A stretch of DNA of 64,000 nt from Labedella endophytica (GTDB lineage: Bacteria > Actinomycetota > Actinomycetes > Actinomycetales > Microbacteriaceae): NCBI RefSeq assembly GCF_003990045.1, contig NZ_RZGZ01000003.1:124001-188000 (forward strand), given 5' to 3'. Both the position numbers and the translations under genes were made by a program. Positions 61,366 through 64,000 of this stretch are shown piece by piece. The number at the start of each line of letters is the position of its first letter. Within the stretch, counting starts at the first letter, position 1. Under the pieces are notes generated by a model, which was given only the letters and a program-made list of their open reading frames with translations, did not search any database and was not told where the DNA came from.

Positions 61366-62193
61366 TCACGGGATGACGGGGCCGCCGATCGGCGCCACGT
61401 CCTCCCACGGCACCGTGAGCTCGCCGAGACGGAACACGGAGCGGGTCCCGACGACGGTGCGGCCCGACGCCCGCAGGCCCTCGACGGAGGCGATGAAGCG
61501 CTGCACCGGTCCGTAGGTCGCGAGCGGTGCGTGCAGCGTCCACTGCCGGTCGAGGTCCCGCAGCAGGTCGTGCACGGGTTCGCCTGGGACATTGCGGTGG
61601 ATCAGGGCCTTCGGCAGTCGTTCGGCCACGATCGACGGGCGCTCGAGGTCCGTCAGTCGGAGCGAGATCGTGAAGGTCGCGGGGCCGTCGCGGGGGATCG
61701 TCACCCAGCTCGCGATGCGCCCGACCTCGTCGCATGTGCCCTCGACGAGTGCGCCGGTGGGGGAGAGACGCGAGACCATGCGCGACCAGGCGGCCGCGAC
61801 CTCGTGTTCGTCGTACTGCCGCAACACGTTGAAGGCGCGGATCACGTCGATCGACCGGCCGTCGGGGGCCGGGGTCTCGAAGCCGCCGAGGCCGACCGTC
61901 ACCGCGAGGTCGGAGGGGAAGGACGTGCGTCCGGCGCGGACATCGTCGAGCTGCCGCTGCGCCGTCCGTACCCGCTCCGGGTCGATCTCGAGGCCGTGGA
62001 CGTGCACGTGCTCGCGGGTCCGTCGTAGGCGGTCCGCGGTCTCGAGAGCGGTGACGGCGCTGGCCCCGAACCCCAGGTCCACGACGAGGGGGTCCTCGGA
62101 CGCGCGGAACGCCGCCGATCGGGCGATGAAACGATCGACGCGGCGGAGGCGGTTCGTGTTGGTGGTCCCGCGCGTGATCGCTCCGATCGGCAT
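61366..62193 (-). CDS. SAM-dependent class I methyltransferase-like protein
   Basis: A 275-residue protein with the class I SAM motif LVVDLGFGASAVTALETADR, the acidic end of strand 2 (HVHGLEIDPERV) and post-motif RVLS-like RMVSRLSPTGALVEGTCDEV. The N-terminus is Arg/Thr-rich (GAITRGTTNTNRLRRVDRFI), as in a group of actinobacterial proteins located near gpmA. The methyl acceptor is unknown; it is convergent with the FUSC-like gene and divergent from gpmA. Confidence 0.82.
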   Translation of the reverse strand: MPIGAITRGTTNTNRLRRVDRFIARSAAFRASEDPLVVDLGFGASAVTALETADRLRRTREHVHVHGLEIDPERVRTAQRQLDDVRAGRTSFPSDLAVTVGLGGFETPAPDGRSIDVIRAFNVLRQYDEHEVAAAWSRMVSRLSPTGALVEGTCDEVGRIASWVTIPRDGPATFTISLRLTDLERPSIVAERLPKALIHRNVPGEPVHDLLRDLDRQWTLHAPLATYGPVQRFIASVEGLRASGRTVVGTRSVFRLGELTVPWEDVAPIGGPVIP

Positions 62194-62248
62194 GCATCCA
62201 TCATCTCAGCGCCCTCGCCCGCCCGGTGCCTCCCGATAGGCTGGGAGC

Positions 62249-62998
62249 ATGTCAGAGCCTTATACCCTCGTGCTCCTGCGGCACGGAAACAGCGACTGGA
62301 ATCAGAAGAACCTCTTCACCGGATGGGTCGACGTCCGATTGAGCGATCAGGGCGTGGAGGAGGCCAAGCGGGCCGGTGAACTCCTCGCCGACGCGGGTAT
62401 CGAGGCCGACGTCCTCTACACCTCGGTCCTCACCCGCGCGATCCAGACCGCCAACCTCGCCCTCGACGTCGCCGATCGCGCATGGATCCCCGTCAAGCGG
62501 TCGTGGAGGCTCAACGAGCGCCACTACGGCGCGCTCCAGGGCAAGGACAAGGCGCAGACGCTCGCCGAGTACGGACAGGAGCAGTTCATGACGTGGCGGC
62601 GTTCCTTCGACGTCCCGCCGCCTCCCATCGACCCCGGGGACGAGTACTCGCAGGCGCACGACCCCCGCTACGTCGGCATCGACGGCCCGGTCCCGGACAC
62701 GGAGTGCCTGAAGGACGTCATCGACCGCATGCTGCCCTACTGGGAGTCCGACATCACGGTCGATCTCGCGGCCGGCCGCACCGTGCTCGTGACCGCCCAC
62801 GGCAACTCGCTCCGCGCCCTCGTGAAGCACCTCGACGGCATCTCCGACGAGGAGATCTCGGAACTCAACATCCCGACGGGCATCCCGCTCGTCTACAAGC
62901 TGGACGCCGACTTTCGGCCGCTCGGGCCGGGCGAGTACCTCGACCCCGCTGCCGCTGCCGCCGGAGCGGCAGCCGTCGCCGCCCAGGGCAAGAAGTAG
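62249..62998 (+). CDS. gpmA: 2,3-bisphosphoglycerate-dependent phosphoglycerate mutase
   Basis: Interconverts 3- and 2-phosphoglycerate in glycolysis/gluconeogenesis, 249 residues. The phospho-His motif [20 protein letters not shown] (His about 12), the interface [35 protein letters not shown] and the second His in [17 protein letters not shown] are all intact. The last 25 residues are Ala-rich, as is usual in actinobacteria. The gene ends at a copy of the nested-palindrome hairpin. Confidence 0.97.
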   Translation: MSEPYTLVLLRHGNSDWNQKNLFTGWVDVRLSDQGVEEAKRAGELLADAGIEADVLYTSVLTRAIQTANLALDVADRAWIPVKRSWRLNERHYGALQGKDKAQTLAEYGQEQFMTWRRSFDVPPPPIDPGDEYSQAHDPRYVGIDGPVPDTECLKDVIDRMLPYWESDITVDLAAGRTVLVTAHGNSLRALVKHLDGISDEEISELNIPTGIPLVYKLDADFRPLGPGEYLDPAAAAAGAAAVAAQGKK

Positions 62999-63017
62999 CG
63001 ACACCCGCTCCAAGCAG

Positions 63018-63071
63018 AAGTGCGGGCTTTCGTCCCTCTCCCGATCGGGGAGGGGACGAAAGCCCGCACTT
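63018..63071. repeat. Nested-palindrome hairpin repeat between gpmA and phoU
   Basis: Left arm AAGTGCGGGCTTTCGTCCC (63018-63036) and its exact 19-bp complement (63053-63071) with TCTCCCGATCGGGGAG between, which itself pairs almost fully. It differs from the copies at 21.1 and 22.2 kb at two positions in each arm, and both arms changed together, so the fold is kept. It lies 20 bases after gpmA and 29 bases after phoU on the other strand, so it can stop both transcripts. Confidence 0.88.
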
Positions 63072-63099
63072 TCGCGTTGCGGGTTCCGGTGTTGCGGGA

Positions 63100-63771
63100 T
63101 CAGGCCATCGGGAGCGGGGTGACGCTCTCCGCGCTCCAGTCGCCGGTGGCGAGGTACTGGACCTTCTTGGAGATCGAGACCGCGTGGTCGGCGAACCGCT
63201 CGTGGTAGCGCGACGCGAGCGTTGCGTCGACGGTCGCGGCCGTCTCGCCCTTCCAGGTCTCGCCGAGGACCTTGTCGAAGACCCGCAGGTGCAGGTCGTC
63301 GATGACGTCGTCCTCGTCGCGGATCTGCTCGGCCAGCTCCATGTCCTCCGTACGGAGGAGCTCGGCGAGCTTGCGCGAGATCTCGACGTCGAGTCGGCCC
63401 ATCTCGGCGAAGGTCGAGCGGAGCCCCTTCGGGACGGCGCGCTCGGGGAAGCGGGAGCGGGCGAGCTGGGCGATGTGCTCGGCCATGTCTCCCATGCGCT
63501 CGAGCGAGGCGCTGATGCGCAGCGCACTCACGACGATCCGCAGGTCTCGGGCCACGGGCTGCTGGCGCGCGAGGATCGTGATGGCGAGCTCGTCGAGCTC
63601 GACCGTGAGGCCGTCGATGCGGTTGTCGTTCTCGATGACCTCCTCGGCCCGAGCGACGTCGGACTCGTTGAAGGCATGGACCGCGCCCTCGATCGAGATG
63701 GCGACGAGTTCGGCGATCTCGACGAGGCGGTGCTGGACTTCGTGCAGCTCCTGCTGGAACACTTCGCGCAT
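63100..63771 (-). CDS. phoU: Phosphate transport system regulator PhoU
   Basis: A 223-residue, two-repeat helical PhoU protein that couples Pst transporter state to the phosphate sensor kinase. Each repeat has an E/D-rich motif: RAEEVIENDNRIDGLTVELD in the first and LAEQIRDEDDVIDDLHLRVF in the second. The conserved start MREVFQQELHEVQHRLVEIA supports ATG 63771; a GTG at 63783 would add four residues. It is divergent from the probable senX3-type kinase with a PHO box array between them, the usual actinobacterial order phoU / senX3-regX3. Confidence 0.95.
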   Translation of the reverse strand: MREVFQQELHEVQHRLVEIAELVAISIEGAVHAFNESDVARAEEVIENDNRIDGLTVELDELAITILARQQPVARDLRIVVSALRISASLERMGDMAEHIAQLARSRFPERAVPKGLRSTFAEMGRLDVEISRKLAELLRTEDMELAEQIRDEDDVIDDLHLRVFDKVLGETWKGETAATVDATLASRYHERFADHAVSISKKVQYLATGDWSAESVTPLPMA

Positions 63772-63852
63772 TAAAGGGGTCACTCTCTCGTTCGGGTGCG
63801 GGCGCCGACGTCCACCCGTCGGCAGCTGGCCGTCTCATCAAGCCTGCCGTCG

Positions 63853-63885
63853 GAAGGTTAACGAACGGTGCAGCAACGATGAACA
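63853..63885 (-). promoter_or_regulatory. PHO-box array between phoU and the probable senX3 gene
   Basis: Read on the minus strand, three 11-bp units follow each other: GTTCATCGTTG (63885-63875), CTGCACCGTTC (63874-63864) and GTTAACCTTCC (63863-63853). They fit the PhoP/RegX3 direct-repeat pattern GTTCACC-N4, with the middle unit least conserved. Location suggests autoregulation of the phosphate two-component system and of phoU. Confidence 0.65.
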
Positions 63886-63957
63886 CTGCACGACGGCGCT
63901 CGCAATTCCGGGGGCCCCGGTCCGAGCGGCTCGTCGGCGTACCTCTAATCTAGTCTC

Positions 63958-64000
63958 ATGCAGTCCCCCTGGGTGGTGCTCGCCGCCGTAGCTCTCGGAG
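63958..64000 (+). CDS. Probable sensor histidine kinase, SenX3-like (partial, first 14 codons)
   Basis: Only the N-terminus is inside the window: MQSPWVVLAAVALG, a short polar start followed by a hydrophobic helix. It is divergent from phoU behind a PHO-box array and a TAATCT-type -10 near 63945, the place where senX3 stands in actinobacteria. The membrane start fits, but the identity is inferred mainly from context; 14 codons prove little. Confidence 0.5.
   Translation, partial: MQSPWVVLAAVALG

Overview
This is a 64 kb chromosomal stretch from a high-GC actinobacterium, most probably a member of the Microbacteriaceae. Supporting evidence is the very GC-rich codon use with many GTG/TTG starts, a mycothiol synthase (mshD) beside a GlnR-type regulator, an actinobacterial imuA'-imuB-dnaE2 mutasome under a LexA box of the TCGAAC-N4-GTTCGA type, a sigK-rskA-fasciclin locus, Pho boxes built from 11-bp direct repeats, and a sigma factor carrying its own zinc-finger anti-sigma tail. 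I see no phage, IS element, plasmid or CRISPR signature; it reads as ordinary core plus lineage-specific chromosome.

Layout. 1-1045: a leftward sigma factor with a C-terminal zinc finger and membrane segment, cut by the window edge. 1649-8030: a complete, translationally coupled mrp (mnh) Na+/H+ antiporter operon, A(B)CDEFG, with A and B fused. 8084-9771: nagA and a DinB-like protein, leftward. 9859-10515: a pentapeptide-repeat protein. 10555-12873: a ZTP riboswitch followed by glyA-folD (one-carbon metabolism), then a YbaK-type deacylase. 13408-21004: a peptide ABC importer (binding protein, two permeases, fused double ATPase) with an amidase, divergent from a FadR-type regulator that is broken by a 2-bp shift in a GC run; an excellent palindromic operator lies in between. 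21063-22317: an unusual nested-palindrome hairpin repeat after both the amidase and an aldo/keto reductase, then a beta-lactamase-fold lipoprotein. 23888-29908: SOS box and imuA'-imuB-dnaE2. 30011-31715: an ECF42-type sigma factor with its DGPF/YCII partner. 31927-36886: S4 RNA-binding protein, NAD(P)-binding protein, gamma-glutamyltranspeptidase-like enzyme, DUF4190/MmpS-like membrane protein and an EamA exporter. 36924-41625: a two-gene ABC exporter, an EmrB/QacA-type MFS pump and its divergent TetR regulator with a palindromic operator. 41637-43826: a GT2-GtrA fused glycosyltransferase, tRNA-Lys(UUU) and an uncharacterised helical protein. 43827-44333: an intergenic block with about 82-bp tandem repeats and a perfect 23-bp stem-loop. 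44334-48818: a secreted metallophosphoesterase with a DUF5648-like N-terminus, a fasciclin lipoprotein, and sigK-rskA.

48995-57946 is a phosphate and redox/nitrogen block: pstSCAB behind a PHO box, mutT1 and ppk (polyphosphate), mshD and glnR. 58025-61335: small membrane proteins, a nitrobindin-like protein, YgfZ and a FUSC-family membrane protein. 61366-64000: a methyltransferase, phosphoglycerate mutase (gpmA), phoU, a second PHO-box array and the first codons of a divergent gene that is probably the senX3-type phosphate sensor kinase.

The functional themes are ion homeostasis (mrp), folate/one-carbon supply under ZTP control, peptide scavenging, SOS mutagenesis, and an extended phosphate regulon (pst, ppk, phoU, probable senX3). 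The least explained signals are the near-identical nested-palindrome hairpins at gene ends, the tandem repeats at 44.0-44.2 kb, and the 20-bp perfect palindrome in the promoter of the metallophosphoesterase.
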